Source of the DNA: Fontibacillus puldeungensis
Lineage (GTDB): Bacteria > Bacillota > Bacilli > Paenibacillales > Paenibacillaceae
Reading direction: 5' to 3'
Assembly: GCF_042678945.1 (NCBI RefSeq)
Contig: NZ_JBHTLM010000017.1
Location: forward strand, 46,664-110,663
Length of the DNA: 64,000 nt
Positions within the stretch are counted from its first letter, which is position 1; each line of letters begins with the position of its first letter. Made by a program: the position numbers and the translations under genes. The notes below the pieces were generated by a model that had not been told where the DNA came from, made no database searches, and saw only the letters and a list, made by a program, of their open reading frames with translations. This document shows positions 17,306 through 25,363 of this stretch, in pieces.

Positions 17306-17534
17306 TGTTCATCAACCTCCGGACGCAAATATCTGTCTTCTGTCATGCAAATAATTATTCAACATATTCCGCACTTTTCCTGCCTTTTCTCCAAATTTCT
17401 CGCTGTCATGGCAAACCTTTAGTCGCCCCTAATCAGATAGGCATATAGAATGATAATTTAGGTCTAAAGTCTCTGATTTGCCTTTCTTTATAATCTCTTA
17501 TTTCCCCCTTGTTTGGCAATAAGAAAAACGTCAA

Positions 17535-17566
17535 AAAAAGGTTCGACCAGTTGGCCGAACCTTTTT
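17535..17566 (-). terminator. Terminator after the aldolase gene
   Basis: AAAAAGGTTCG...CGAACCTTTTT inverted repeat with runs on both sides. It lies directly after the minus-strand aldolase stop. The rest of the 17306-17534 gap shows nothing recognisable. Confidence 0.8.
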
Positions 17567-17569
17567 AGC

Positions 17570-18535
17570 TTATTTTTTTCTATTGTCAAAGTTGATTTCC
17601 GGAGTCGTTAATTTATCGTAAAAATCTACGACTCTATCCTTATCCTCGGAAGCCCGCAGCGCCATTGCCGAACGAGGATGCTCGTCCAGCGTACCCGTAA
17701 TCATGTATGGAATAAGGTATCCCCACTCTTCCTTCTCACGCAGCGGTACAAGCAATTGCTCCAGAACATCCAACACCGGACGCAAGCGATATTTTGTATT
17801 TTTCAAATGCGTAACGAGCAGCTCAGTCGGACAATTACCTGCCGCGCGTCCCATACCATATACGGAAGCATCCAGTAGCTCGACACCGTTCTCGGCGGCA
17901 ACAAGCGTATTGGAGAAAGCAAGCTGCATATTGTTATGCGTATGTACACCGAGCCGTTTATTGGGCAGATGTGTTTTGAATTTGTTCACCAAGTACTCCA
18001 TGTCTTTATAATCGAGACTGCCGTAGGAATCCACGATATAAACGACATCAACGACACTTTCCTTAATCATTTCAAAAGCTTCCAGCAGCTCGTTATCCAT
18101 TACATTAGACAATGCCATAATGTTCAGCGTAGTTTCATAACCCCGATCATGAAAAAGCTGCACAAGCTGTAGCGCTTTGTCTACATCTTTCACATAGCAG
18201 GCTACACGAATCAAATCAAGCAAACTTTCGCTGCGTGGCAAAATGTCATTCTCATCGACACGCCCAATATCAACCAATGCGGATAGCTTGGTGTTGCCCT
18301 TCTCAGGGATTACTTTCCGCAGGAAATCATCATCCAGAAAACGCCATGGTCCCGCCTGGTCAGCACCCTTTAGAAGCTTGGGCGAATTTTTATAGCCGAT
18401 TTCCATGTAATCTACACCCGCATTGTTTAAGCCAGCGTACAGCTTTTGCACAAATTCCACACTAAAATCCCAGTTGTTGACTAAACCTCCGTCACGTATC
18501 GTGCAATCGACAATTTTGCATTGATTTGCTTTCAT
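17570..18535 (-). CDS. DRE-TIM (HMGL-like) aldolase
   Basis: A 321-residue protein with DCTIRDGG near residue 10, the metal- and base-binding motif of the HMG-CoA lyase / 4-hydroxy-2-oxovalerate aldolase superfamily, and GVHTHNNMQLAFSNTLVA near 200, whose two His bind the divalent metal. GMGRAAGNCPTE is also typical. Members cleave or join 2-oxo-acid C-C bonds. This branch is usually annotated only as aldolase catalytic domain protein. It is monocistronic, so the pathway cannot be read; LeuA shares the superfamily but is a distinct gene at 26490-28022. Confidence 0.85.
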   Translation of the reverse strand: MKANQCKIVDCTIRDGGLVNNWDFSVEFVQKLYAGLNNAGVDYMEIGYKNSPKLLKGADQAGPWRFLDDDFLRKVIPEKGNTKLSALVDIGRVDENDILPRSESLLDLIRVACYVKDVDKALQLVQLFHDRGYETTLNIMALSNVMDNELLEAFEMIKESVVDVVYIVDSYGSLDYKDMEYLVNKFKTHLPNKRLGVHTHNNMQLAFSNTLVAAENGVELLDASVYGMGRAAGNCPTELLVTHLKNTKYRLRPVLDVLEQLLVPLREKEEWGYLIPYMITGTLDEHPRSAMALRASEDKDRVVDFYDKLTTPEINFDNRKK

Positions 18536-18685
18536 CTAATATATTCCTCTTTCATATTTAGGTTTTACTAATCATCATACTTGATGCGAAAACAAAAAGT
18601 AAAGGAAACAAAATTAGGAACCCCGGCATATGACAATATTCACAGTATGGTTTAAATGATCATGATATATTACTTGTACACGCAA

Positions 18686-18714
18686 TTGATATTCATTCTC
18701 AGTAAGAGTACAAT
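18686..18714 (+). promoter_or_regulatory. SigA promoter overlapped by a Fur box (feoAB)
   Basis: TTGATA (-35, 18686-18691), 17-bp spacer and TACAAT (-10, 18709-18714). The 15-mer TGATATTCATTCTCA at 18687-18701 matches the 7-1-7 Fur consensus TGATAATNATTATCA at all but two fixed positions and covers the -35. Fur-Fe2+ binding would block the promoter, fitting an iron-repressed ferrous iron importer 67 bp downstream. Confidence 0.75.
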
Positions 18715-18780
18715 AGAGATATCCTAAAACAAGATTGATAGGCTACAAAGCATGAGAGGCATCTTAAGGGGTGGAAAGTT

Positions 18781-19023
18781 ATGGAATTATGTCAATGCTG
18801 CTTGATTGCACTAAAACCGGGAACAAAAGGCTCAATCACTCAAATTGGGGACATGGATCCTATTTTGAAGCGGAGACTCGCGGATTTGGGGATTCAAGAG
18901 GGATCCTCCGTGACCGTAAAAAGATATTGTCCTGGCGGCGGTCCCGTGACACTGGAGTGCTGCGGTCAACTGCTGGGTATTCGGCAGAAGGAAGCAGCCT
19001 ATATTGAGGTGTCGGTTTCATGA
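18781..19023 (+). CDS. feoA: Ferrous iron transport protein A
   Basis: An 80-residue SH3-like protein of the FeoA family: LKPGTKGSITQIGD, then LADLGIQEGSSVTVKR, and a C-terminal LLGIRQKEAAYIEVS strand. FeoA is a cytosolic partner needed for FeoB-mediated Fe2+ uptake. An unusual MELCQCC N terminus and a CC near residue 60 make it Cys-rich. Its last codons overlap the feoB start by 4 bp (ATGA), so the two are translationally coupled. Confidence 0.92.
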   Translation: MELCQCCLIALKPGTKGSITQIGDMDPILKRRLADLGIQEGSSVTVKRYCPGGGPVTLECCGQLLGIRQKEAAYIEVSVS

Positions 19024-21044
19024 GCAGCGCAGCACTTATCGGAAATCCTAATACAGGAAAAACCTCCTTATTTAATACGCTAACGACGTCATATGAATAT
19101 GTCGGCAATTGGTCTGGGGTAACCGTTGAGAAAAAGGTTGGCCAGTTGCGAGATAAATCCGGTAATCTTACGGACCTTCCTGGAATTTACACTCTGCATC
19201 CTTTATCCCGCGACGAAGGTGTTGCCGCCGAATATTTAGCTACGGAAGCACCGTCACTTTTGATCAATATCGTTGATGCTTCTAAGCTGGAGCGTAATCT
19301 ATACTTGACCTTGCAAGTACTGGAATACGGTAAGCCTATGATCATCGGTTTAAATATGATGGACGTGGCCATGTCAAACGGGCTAGTCGTTAAGCCCGAT
19401 TTGCTCGAAGCTGAGCTGGGGGTTCCTGTTGTACCGCTCGTTGCTCGAACTGGTAAAGGAACTAAAGAAATTCTTCAGGCAATGGGACAAGTACAGGATA
19501 CTCCTACAGCAGCACCAAACTTCTCCATTAACTATGGAGAAATCGTTGAGCAGGTGATCGAGAAAATTTCCCGGGAATTAAATGAAGTCCTATCTGCAAA
19601 CCACCCATCCAGCCGGTGGATGACTCTTCAGTTTCTAGAGGGAAATCCTGCCGTAATCGGTTCGTTACCGCCGCAAGCCGATCTGAAAAAACTAAGGCTA
19701 ATGCGCTCGGAAGCCGAAAAGCAACTTAAAACTCAAGGAATCGCTGACTCCTTAGAAGAGCATATTCGTGCAGTAAGAATGAAGCGCATTAAAGAAATAT
19801 GCAATGTTGCGGTTGATGCTTCTCATGTCAAGCCGAATACATTAACCGAAAAAATCGATAAAATTGTTACTCATCCTTTATGGGGTGTACCACTCTTTAT
19901 CGCCTTCATGTTTATTACCTTTAAACTAACGTTTGATTGGGCTGGAACTCCGTTATCGGACGCCCTCGATGCCCTCATATCCGGGCCGATTAGCGACGGA
20001 GCCGAGAAACTGCTAAATGCCGCCGGGGCCTCAAGCTTTACCCACGCCCTCATCCAAGAAGGGATCATTGGTGGGGTTGGAGGGGTACTGGTTTTTGTCC
20101 CGCAAATATTTATCATGTTTCTGATCATTTCATTTATTGAAGACTCCGGTTACATGGCACGGATTACAGTGATGATGGACAGAGTTATGGAGTTCGTCGG
20201 ACTTAACGGAAAAGCACTCATTCCTTTCATTCTCGGATTTGGTTGCAACGTTCCGGCCGTAATGGCTTCCCGAAGTATCGAGCAGCCAAAGGAACGGATG
20301 TTAACGATGCTGTTGATCCCACTTATGTCATGCTCGGCGCGACTCCCCGTTTACCTGCTGTTTGGCGGTGTCTTTTTCGCTCGTGCTCAGGCTCTAGTCG
20401 TACTGTCACTTTATTTACTGGGCATAGTCATGGCGCTTGTGCTCGCCAAGGTCTTTTCTATTTTCTTTTTTAAGAAACAGCATTCCTTCTTTATGGTGGA
20501 ATTGCCTCCATACCGGATGCCTCAAGGCGTTACTTTGTTCCGTAGTACATGGGAAAAAGGAAAGGGCTTCCTGCGTAAAGCCGGAACATTCATCCTCGGT
20601 GGGTCAGTGCTCATTTGGGTGCTCACCTATCTTGGTCCAGGCGGCGTTGCCCAAGACATGGATCACAGCTACCTCGCATCCGTCGGCGGCTTGTTCGCCA
20701 CCGTGCTTCAGCCGATCGGGTTTGGAACTTGGCAGTCAGGGGCTTCACTCGTCACCGGCTTTATGGCTAAAGAAGTCGTCGTATCCACGATGAACATCAT
20801 CTACCACGTTCCTGATATGGCCGGCCTTCAAGGCCAAATTGCCACTGCGTTCACGCCATTGCAGGCCTACAGCTTCATGGCATTCGTTCTTCTATACACA
20901 CCGTGTCTGGCAACGGTTGGCGTTCTTCGCAAGGAAACGGCATCTTGGAAATGGACCCTGTTCTCCATCGCATACTGCCTATCTCTTGCCTATGTCGTTT
21001 CATTAATCATTTATCAAGGCGGTCGAATGATCGGGTTATCCTAA
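19020..21044 (+). CDS. feoB: Ferrous iron transporter B
   Basis: A 674-residue protein of normal FeoB length. The N-terminal G domain has G1 GNPNTGKTS (8-16), G3 DLPG and G4 NMMD. A helical GDI spacer follows, then a polytopic membrane domain with the two Gate motifs (GFGCNVPAVMASR and the later TGFMAKEVVVSTM). It moves Fe2+ into the cell, dependent on NTP hydrolysis. It overlaps feoA and is followed by a small FeoB-associated membrane protein. Confidence 0.96.
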   Translation: MSSAALIGNPNTGKTSLFNTLTTSYEYVGNWSGVTVEKKVGQLRDKSGNLTDLPGIYTLHPLSRDEGVAAEYLATEAPSLLINIVDASKLERNLYLTLQVLEYGKPMIIGLNMMDVAMSNGLVVKPDLLEAELGVPVVPLVARTGKGTKEILQAMGQVQDTPTAAPNFSINYGEIVEQVIEKISRELNEVLSANHPSSRWMTLQFLEGNPAVIGSLPPQADLKKLRLMRSEAEKQLKTQGIADSLEEHIRAVRMKRIKEICNVAVDASHVKPNTLTEKIDKIVTHPLWGVPLFIAFMFITFKLTFDWAGTPLSDALDALISGPISDGAEKLLNAAGASSFTHALIQEGIIGGVGGVLVFVPQIFIMFLIISFIEDSGYMARITVMMDRVMEFVGLNGKALIPFILGFGCNVPAVMASRSIEQPKERMLTMLLIPLMSCSARLPVYLLFGGVFFARAQALVVLSLYLLGIVMALVLAKVFSIFFFKKQHSFFMVELPPYRMPQGVTLFRSTWEKGKGFLRKAGTFILGGSVLIWVLTYLGPGGVAQDMDHSYLASVGGLFATVLQPIGFGTWQSGASLVTGFMAKEVVVSTMNIIYHVPDMAGLQGQIATAFTPLQAYSFMAFVLLYTPCLATVGVLRKETASWKWTLFSIAYCLSLAYVVSLIIYQGGRMIGLS

Positions 21045-21098
21045 CCTGACCTTTGGGCTTCTTGTTCCGGGCTATTTAGCTTGAAAGGAGTTTATCCT

Positions 21099-21281
21099 AT
21101 GATCATTGATATTCTTATTGTAACGATCGTGTTTGGTTATGCCGGTTTTGCGCTATATCGCGGATTCAAAAAAAGCAAAAAAGGCGCCTGCGCCTCCTGC
21201 TCGCAACAAAAATCATGTTCTGCGGCATGCAGCAGCGCTTCAGCGGCCTCCCTGGCTACCCCTTCTAAAGGGGATAAATAA
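21099..21281 (+). CDS. FeoB-associated Cys-rich membrane protein
   Basis: A 60-residue protein from the ATG at 21099 (AAAGGAG 8 nt upstream; an in-frame TTG at 21081 overlaps that site). It has one N-terminal membrane helix (IDILIVTIVFGYAGFALY), a basic stretch, then CASCSQQKSCSAAC. This matches the small FeoB-associated Cys-rich family, sometimes likened to FeoC. The four Cys may bind iron or an Fe-S centre; the role is unproven. It is last in the feo operon. Confidence 0.85.
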   Translation: MIIDILIVTIVFGYAGFALYRGFKKSKKGACASCSQQKSCSAACSSASAASLATPSKGDK

Positions 21282-21288
21282 TATTTGA

Positions 21289-22392
21289 TTATGACACTAT
21301 CGGCAGCGTGATAACGAAGATGGTTCCAGCTCCCTTCAGGCTGTCCACAGAAATATTTCCTCTATGGTTCTTAATGATACGATAGCTGACGGACAGGCCC
21401 AGGCCTGTCCCTTTCTCTTTCGTTGTAAAGAAAGGATCAAACAGGCGTCCAAGCTGTCCCTTGTCCATTCCATTCCCGTTGTCCTGTATAGAGATATTGA
21501 TATGTTTGGCATCGACTTCGGCCTTGATATTGATAACTCCCTTATGGTCACCCTCGACTTCCGAAATGGCGTCCATAGCATTTTTTATAATATTCAGCAG
21601 AACCTGTTTGATTTGCTTCACATCAATGGAAACGTAACCATCCTCCGGCACCTCCAACACCATCTGACAGTTTTTTAATAGCGCCTCGCTTTCGGTTAGG
21701 AGCACAACCTCCTTCAGCAAGGAAGCTACACTGACTTTCGATTTCTGTGGTGCCGATGGCTTTGAGGAATTTAAAAATTCATGGATAATGTCGTTCGCTC
21801 GGTCAATTTCCGCTAAAATGATTCGGGCATATTCATCTTTCCCAAGATGAACCAGATGCGGACGAAGCAGTTGGATGAACCCGCGGATAGCAGTCAGAGG
21901 ATTTCGGATTTCATGGGCGATCGCCGCCGATATTTTCCCAAGCATGGCCATTTTGTCGTTCTGGTAAGCCGCTTGCTCAACCCGCTTGAAATCGGTTACG
22001 TCTTTGACACTGAGCAAAAAGTCACCGTCCATTTGGTCGCCATAGGTCACGGTAATAAGCCAATGCCTTCCGTATTCGTCGATCAGTTCATGATACTTTT
22101 TGCGATGAAAAATCGTTTCCCGGTAAATTCGCAATACATTTCTTTTCTTAAATTGACTTAGGTGAGGGTGGCGCAGCATTTGCAGTAAATTGCAACCTAT
22201 GAGTGATTGGCGCGGCATTTCGAGAAGTCTCGCCATTTGCACATTGATAAAGGTTAAAACCCCTTCATTGTCAAACAGCATTATTCCGCTGTCCAGGTGC
22301 TGGAGTACATTTTCATACTTGTTTTTTACGAGCTGGGTGGATTGAAATGCTTTGACGGACTGGAGCAGTGTCTCCTGATATTCACTCAACAA
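21289..22392 (-). CDS. PAS sensor histidine kinase, sporulation-kinase type
   Basis: A 367-residue protein. I place the start at a TTG at 22392, 8 nt after AAGGGGG; the frame continues eight codons further to another TTG with no site. A PAS domain (about 30-135, LDSGIMLFDNEGVLTFIN) precedes HisKA with the phospho-acceptor in AIAHEIRNPLTAIRG. HATPase_c follows, with N-box NIIKNAMDAI, DNGNGMD and GTGLGLSV. There is no membrane helix, so it is cytosolic. The pattern fits kinases feeding the Spo0 phosphorelay, and no response regulator is adjacent. It converges with the feo operon, whose last stop is 7 bp away. Confidence 0.87.
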   Translation of the reverse strand: MLSEYQETLLQSVKAFQSTQLVKNKYENVLQHLDSGIMLFDNEGVLTFINVQMARLLEMPRQSLIGCNLLQMLRHPHLSQFKKRNVLRIYRETIFHRKKYHELIDEYGRHWLITVTYGDQMDGDFLLSVKDVTDFKRVEQAAYQNDKMAMLGKISAAIAHEIRNPLTAIRGFIQLLRPHLVHLGKDEYARIILAEIDRANDIIHEFLNSSKPSAPQKSKVSVASLLKEVVLLTESEALLKNCQMVLEVPEDGYVSIDVKQIKQVLLNIIKNAMDAISEVEGDHKGVINIKAEVDAKHINISIQDNGNGMDKGQLGRLFDPFFTTKEKGTGLGLSVSYRIIKNHRGNISVDSLKGAGTIFVITLPIVS

Positions 22393-22622
22393 GTTGGTTT
22401 CCCCCTTTTCCCACAAATGATGTACTTGCCTAACGACAACATACGATCACTACCTGAGAAGAATGACCCTAACCTCGCATCATAACACGAATGCCGAGTC
22501 AAACTGCCACTTGCTGTACAATTTTGTTCAGGCAAGGCCTGTCCATTGGCTTAAACGGTAGTCATGATCAGCTTCATCCATCTCCCCTAAACCTATAATT
22601 TAAGTAGAAGTTTCTTATTATA

Positions 22623-22669
22623 ATCATAGTAAAGTTTTCCAGATATCGTCAACCAGAGATACTGTCGAA
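22623..22669 (-). promoter_or_regulatory. SigA promoter with Spo0A-like box upstream of the kinase gene
   Basis: On the minus strand TTGACG (-35, 22647-22652), 18-bp spacer and TATGAT (-10, 22623-22628). A TGTCGAA box, the Spo0A recognition core, lies at 22663-22669, 10 bp upstream of the -35. Nothing else is visible between it and the kinase start. Confidence 0.5.
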
Positions 22670-22705
22670 AAAAGTGGGATCAGCGCTAAATTGTTGCAAT
22701 CTTCC

Positions 22706-22738
22706 AAAAAAATAGTCCTCCCTCAGGAAGACTATTTG
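22706..22738 (-). terminator. Terminator after the Cys-rich protein gene
   Basis: AATAGTC and GACTATT arms with an inner TTCC/GGAG pairing. The minus strand then reads TTTTTTT. It lies 5 bp beyond the stop at 22743. Confidence 0.8.
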
Positions 22739-22742
22739 AATC

Positions 22743-23153
22743 TTAGCGATTGTTGTGCTGTAGTCTGGCTCTTCGCCGGCTCATCACAGCTAATCTTTTC
22801 TTAAGTTCTTTTTCCCATTTCTCATCGCCGATTTGTTTGGCGACACACAGAAGATCAAGCGACATATCTATTTGACTCTGAACGATGACCATCGGATCTT
22901 CATCCTCACGATTCACGCAATTTGCGAAAATGGACTCATCGTCCTCCATCACAAAATCTTGAAAATCAATTTCCGACACACCGTCGCCATGAGCATATTC
23001 GGCTAGAATCTCATATTCGTTCTCGACCTTGTAATGTACCTCCACACGGTGGCAAACCGGACAAAACAGCAGGGGAACATTATGTACCTGTGTCTGAAAA
23101 TGCGTTAAGGTTCCCTTGGTGCCCAGCATACTGGCTCCGCAGCAAAAACTCAT
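22743..23153 (-). CDS. Unrecognised Cys-containing small protein
   Basis: A 136-residue protein starting MSFCCGASMLGTKGTL. This start follows AAAGGGGG at proper spacing; upstream in-frame codons cover that site. An N-terminal CC and a FCPVC at about residue 31 suggest a YgiT-like zinc finger. The middle is acidic and the last 30 residues are strongly basic (KELKKRLAVMSRRRARLQ). No function can be assigned. It is monocistronic with its own terminator. Confidence 0.7.
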   Translation of the reverse strand: MSFCCGASMLGTKGTLTHFQTQVHNVPLLFCPVCHRVEVHYKVENEYEILAEYAHGDGVSEIDFQDFVMEDDESIFANCVNREDEDPMVIVQSQIDMSLDLLCVAKQIGDEKWEKELKKRLAVMSRRRARLQHNNR

Positions 23154-23310
23154 CCCCATCCCCCTTTCCCGTGATCGGTTCATCAGTCATTTAACTCTTT
23201 ACTAAGCGGGGATTTCATATAATTTATTCGCGAATGGCGCTTCAAATTCCTGCGTTCCATTTGAAAAATTAACCAATAACTTAGACCAAAATAATTTAGG
23301 ATGGCTAAAA

Positions 23311-23346
23311 GACCCCCTGAATGGAAACTAACCAAAACAGGGGGCC
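23311..23346 (-). terminator. Terminator after the peroxiredoxin gene
   Basis: GGCCCCCTG and CAGGGGGTC arms on the minus strand, then TTTTA. Confidence 0.7.
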
Positions 23347-23361
23347 TTCATATCCAATTTT

Positions 23362-23907
23362 CTATACATCCAAGTTCTTATCTCCAGGTTTCCAGTTCAT
23401 TGGGCAAAGTCCGCCGGATTGCAAAGCTTGCAATACCCGGAGCGTTTCATCCACACTACGGCCAACATCGTTGTGATTAACGACTTGATATTTCAGTTCG
23501 CCTTCCGGGTCGATGATGAACAGTCCGCGAAGCGCTACGCCTTCTTCCTCGATCAGAACACCGTAGTCACGAGCCACGCTCTTCGTAATATCGGAAGCTA
23601 AAGGAAAGTTTAATTGTCCAAGACCGTTGCTATCCCTCGGAGTATTGATCCAGGCCTTATGGCTGTGTTCCGAATCGACGCTTACACCGAGAACCTCCGT
23701 ATCCAGTTCCTTAAATTGATCATAGGCTTGGCTAAGCGCAGTGATTTCCGTTGGGCATACAAAGGTAAAATCAAGCGGGTAAAAGAAAAACACCAACCAA
23801 TTACCGCGATAATCAGACAGCTTTCTACGTCCAAATTCCTTGCCATCACCAGAAACGATCGCCATATCAAAATCAGGAGCTGGTCTTCCTACCAAACGTT
23901 CTGTCAT
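23362..23907 (-). CDS. 2-Cys peroxiredoxin (AhpC/TSA family)
   Basis: A 181-residue protein from the ATG at 23907, 9 nt after AAAGGAGG; an in-frame TTG two codons upstream is too close to the site. The peroxidatic Cys is in DFTFVCPTE (residue 51) and the resolving Cys in GGLCPMNW (about 168), so it is a typical 2-Cys enzyme. It reduces hydroperoxides through a thiol partner. No ahpF or thioredoxin gene is adjacent. It is transcribed alone from the promoter described upstream. Confidence 0.92.
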   Translation of the reverse strand: MTERLVGRPAPDFDMAIVSGDGKEFGRRKLSDYRGNWLVFFFYPLDFTFVCPTEITALSQAYDQFKELDTEVLGVSVDSEHSHKAWINTPRDSNGLGQLNFPLASDITKSVARDYGVLIEEEGVALRGLFIIDPEGELKYQVVNHNDVGRSVDETLRVLQALQSGGLCPMNWKPGDKNLDV

Positions 23908-23968
23908 TGCCAAAATCCTCCTTTAAAATATGTAAGAAACAACGTTTCGTTTTCCTTATTTTTGAACC

Positions 23969-24058
23969 ATTTTCATGAAAATTGTCACATTAAAAATGGT
24001 ATCATTGGCATATTTCAAAGTCAAGATTATAGCATTTATCTTATTATAATTATTTTAA
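23969..24058 (-). promoter_or_regulatory. Promoter of the peroxiredoxin gene with PerR-like box and palindrome
   Basis: On the minus strand TTGACT (-35, 24019-24024), 17-bp spacer and TACCAT (-10, 23996-24001). At 24044-24058 TTATAATTATTTTAA matches the PerR consensus TTATAATNATTATAA with one mismatch, but it lies upstream of the -35 in AT-rich sequence. A perfect 14-bp palindrome ATTTTCATGAAAAT at 23969-23982 sits just downstream of the expected start site. Peroxide control is plausible and untested. Confidence 0.5.
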
Positions 24059-24081
24059 TTAAGTATTTTTTTTGAACTTTT

Positions 24082-25167
24082 TCACGCCTTTTTCATCGCT
24101 GCGATGATGAGGTCGCCCATCGCTTCTGTTCCAACGGCGGTACTCTTGTTGGTTGCGATATCACTTGTCCGGTGCCCAGCGTTTAGCACATCAGCGACTG
24201 CTGCTTCAATTGCATCCGCAGCATCGGCATAGCCGAATGTCATACGGAACATAAGCGCCACAGACAAAATCGTTGCGATCGGATTGGCCAAGTTTTGACC
24301 GGCGATATCAGGAGCAGACCCGTGTACTGGCTCATAAAGGCCAAAGCTTCCTTCTCCTAGCGAAGCGGAGGCCAGCATACCGATTGAGCCTGTCAGCATT
24401 GCAGCTTCGTCGCTCAGGATGTCGCCGAACATATTTTCCGTGACGATCACGTCGAAGCTGGATGGACGGCGAAGCAACTGCATTGCGCAGTTATCGACAA
24501 GCACATGCTCAAGCTCCACATCGGGATATTCCGGAGCAACCCGGTTGACAACTTCACGCCACAAACGCGATGTCTCGAGTACATTCGCCTTATCGACGGA
24601 GGCTAATTTTTTACGCCGCTTCCCGGCAATTTCAAAAGCTTGGCGTACGATCCGCTCTACTTCTTTCACATTGTAAGAGCTTGTATCGACGGCTTCCTGC
24701 CCATATTCCGTATCACGACGGTATTTCTCTCCGAAGTAAATCCCGCCTGTCAGTTCGCGTACAACGATTAAATCCGTACCTTCCAGAACTTCCGGCTTCA
24801 AAGTAGAGGCATCCTTCAAGCAATCGAATACGACAGCCGGGCGCAAATTGGAAAACAAGCCTAGTGCTTTACGAATACCGAGCAAACCGGTTTCCGGCCG
24901 CAGCTCCTTCGGATTGTTGTCCCATTTCGGGCCACCCACAGCACCGAGCAAAACAGCATCAGCACGCTGACAAACCTCCAGTGTTTCCTGCGGGAGCGGG
25001 GTCCCTTTTTCATCTATAGCAATGCCACCGAATAGTGCATGCTCGGTTTCAAAACGGTAGCCAAACAGCTCCTCCGTACGTTTCAACACTTTTTCCGCTT
25101 CAGCTACAACTTCCGGGCCAATACCGTCACCAGCGATGACTGCGATTTTCTTCACTTCTGCTGCCAT
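24082..25167 (-). CDS. leuB: 3-isopropylmalate dehydrogenase
   Basis: A 361-residue protein starting MAAEVKKIAVIAGDGIGPEV after GAGGGAG; fourteen upstream in-frame codons are rejected. It has the NAD-binding and metal-binding features of the isocitrate/isopropylmalate dehydrogenase family (GDGIGPEV, the RxxTGxxxFGE-like segment near 145, the DNCAMQLLRRPS and SDEAAMLTGSIGMLAS stretches). It oxidises and decarboxylates 3-isopropylmalate in leucine synthesis. It is separated from leuA by an opposed gene, and leuC and leuD are not in this window. Confidence 0.95.
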   Translation of the reverse strand: MAAEVKKIAVIAGDGIGPEVVAEAEKVLKRTEELFGYRFETEHALFGGIAIDEKGTPLPQETLEVCQRADAVLLGAVGGPKWDNNPKELRPETGLLGIRKALGLFSNLRPAVVFDCLKDASTLKPEVLEGTDLIVVRELTGGIYFGEKYRRDTEYGQEAVDTSSYNVKEVERIVRQAFEIAGKRRKKLASVDKANVLETSRLWREVVNRVAPEYPDVELEHVLVDNCAMQLLRRPSSFDVIVTENMFGDILSDEAAMLTGSIGMLASASLGEGSFGLYEPVHGSAPDIAGQNLANPIATILSVALMFRMTFGYADAADAIEAAVADVLNAGHRTSDIATNKSTAVGTEAMGDLIIAAMKKA

Positions 25168-25295
25168 GAATTCCAACTCCCTCTTCTTTGCTACTGACTT
25201 TGTTTTCACTTAATTCTGTTGTATCATAACGGGTTTATTTACACAAAGATATAGAATCTATTAGAGTAATAGGTATTGGCTATAAGAGAATAGGC

Positions 25296-25325
25296 TTTAC
25301 AGAATTTATGAAATTTTGGGATAAT
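25296..25325 (+). promoter_or_regulatory. Possible SigA promoter of the GRDP-like gene
   Basis: TTTACA (25296-25301), 18-bp spacer, GATAAT (25320-25325), 38 bp before the ATG. GAAAGGA precedes the start codon. Confidence 0.4.
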
Positions 25326-25363
25326 TATCTTATGATATCACAAACCTGAAAGGAATTTTTATT

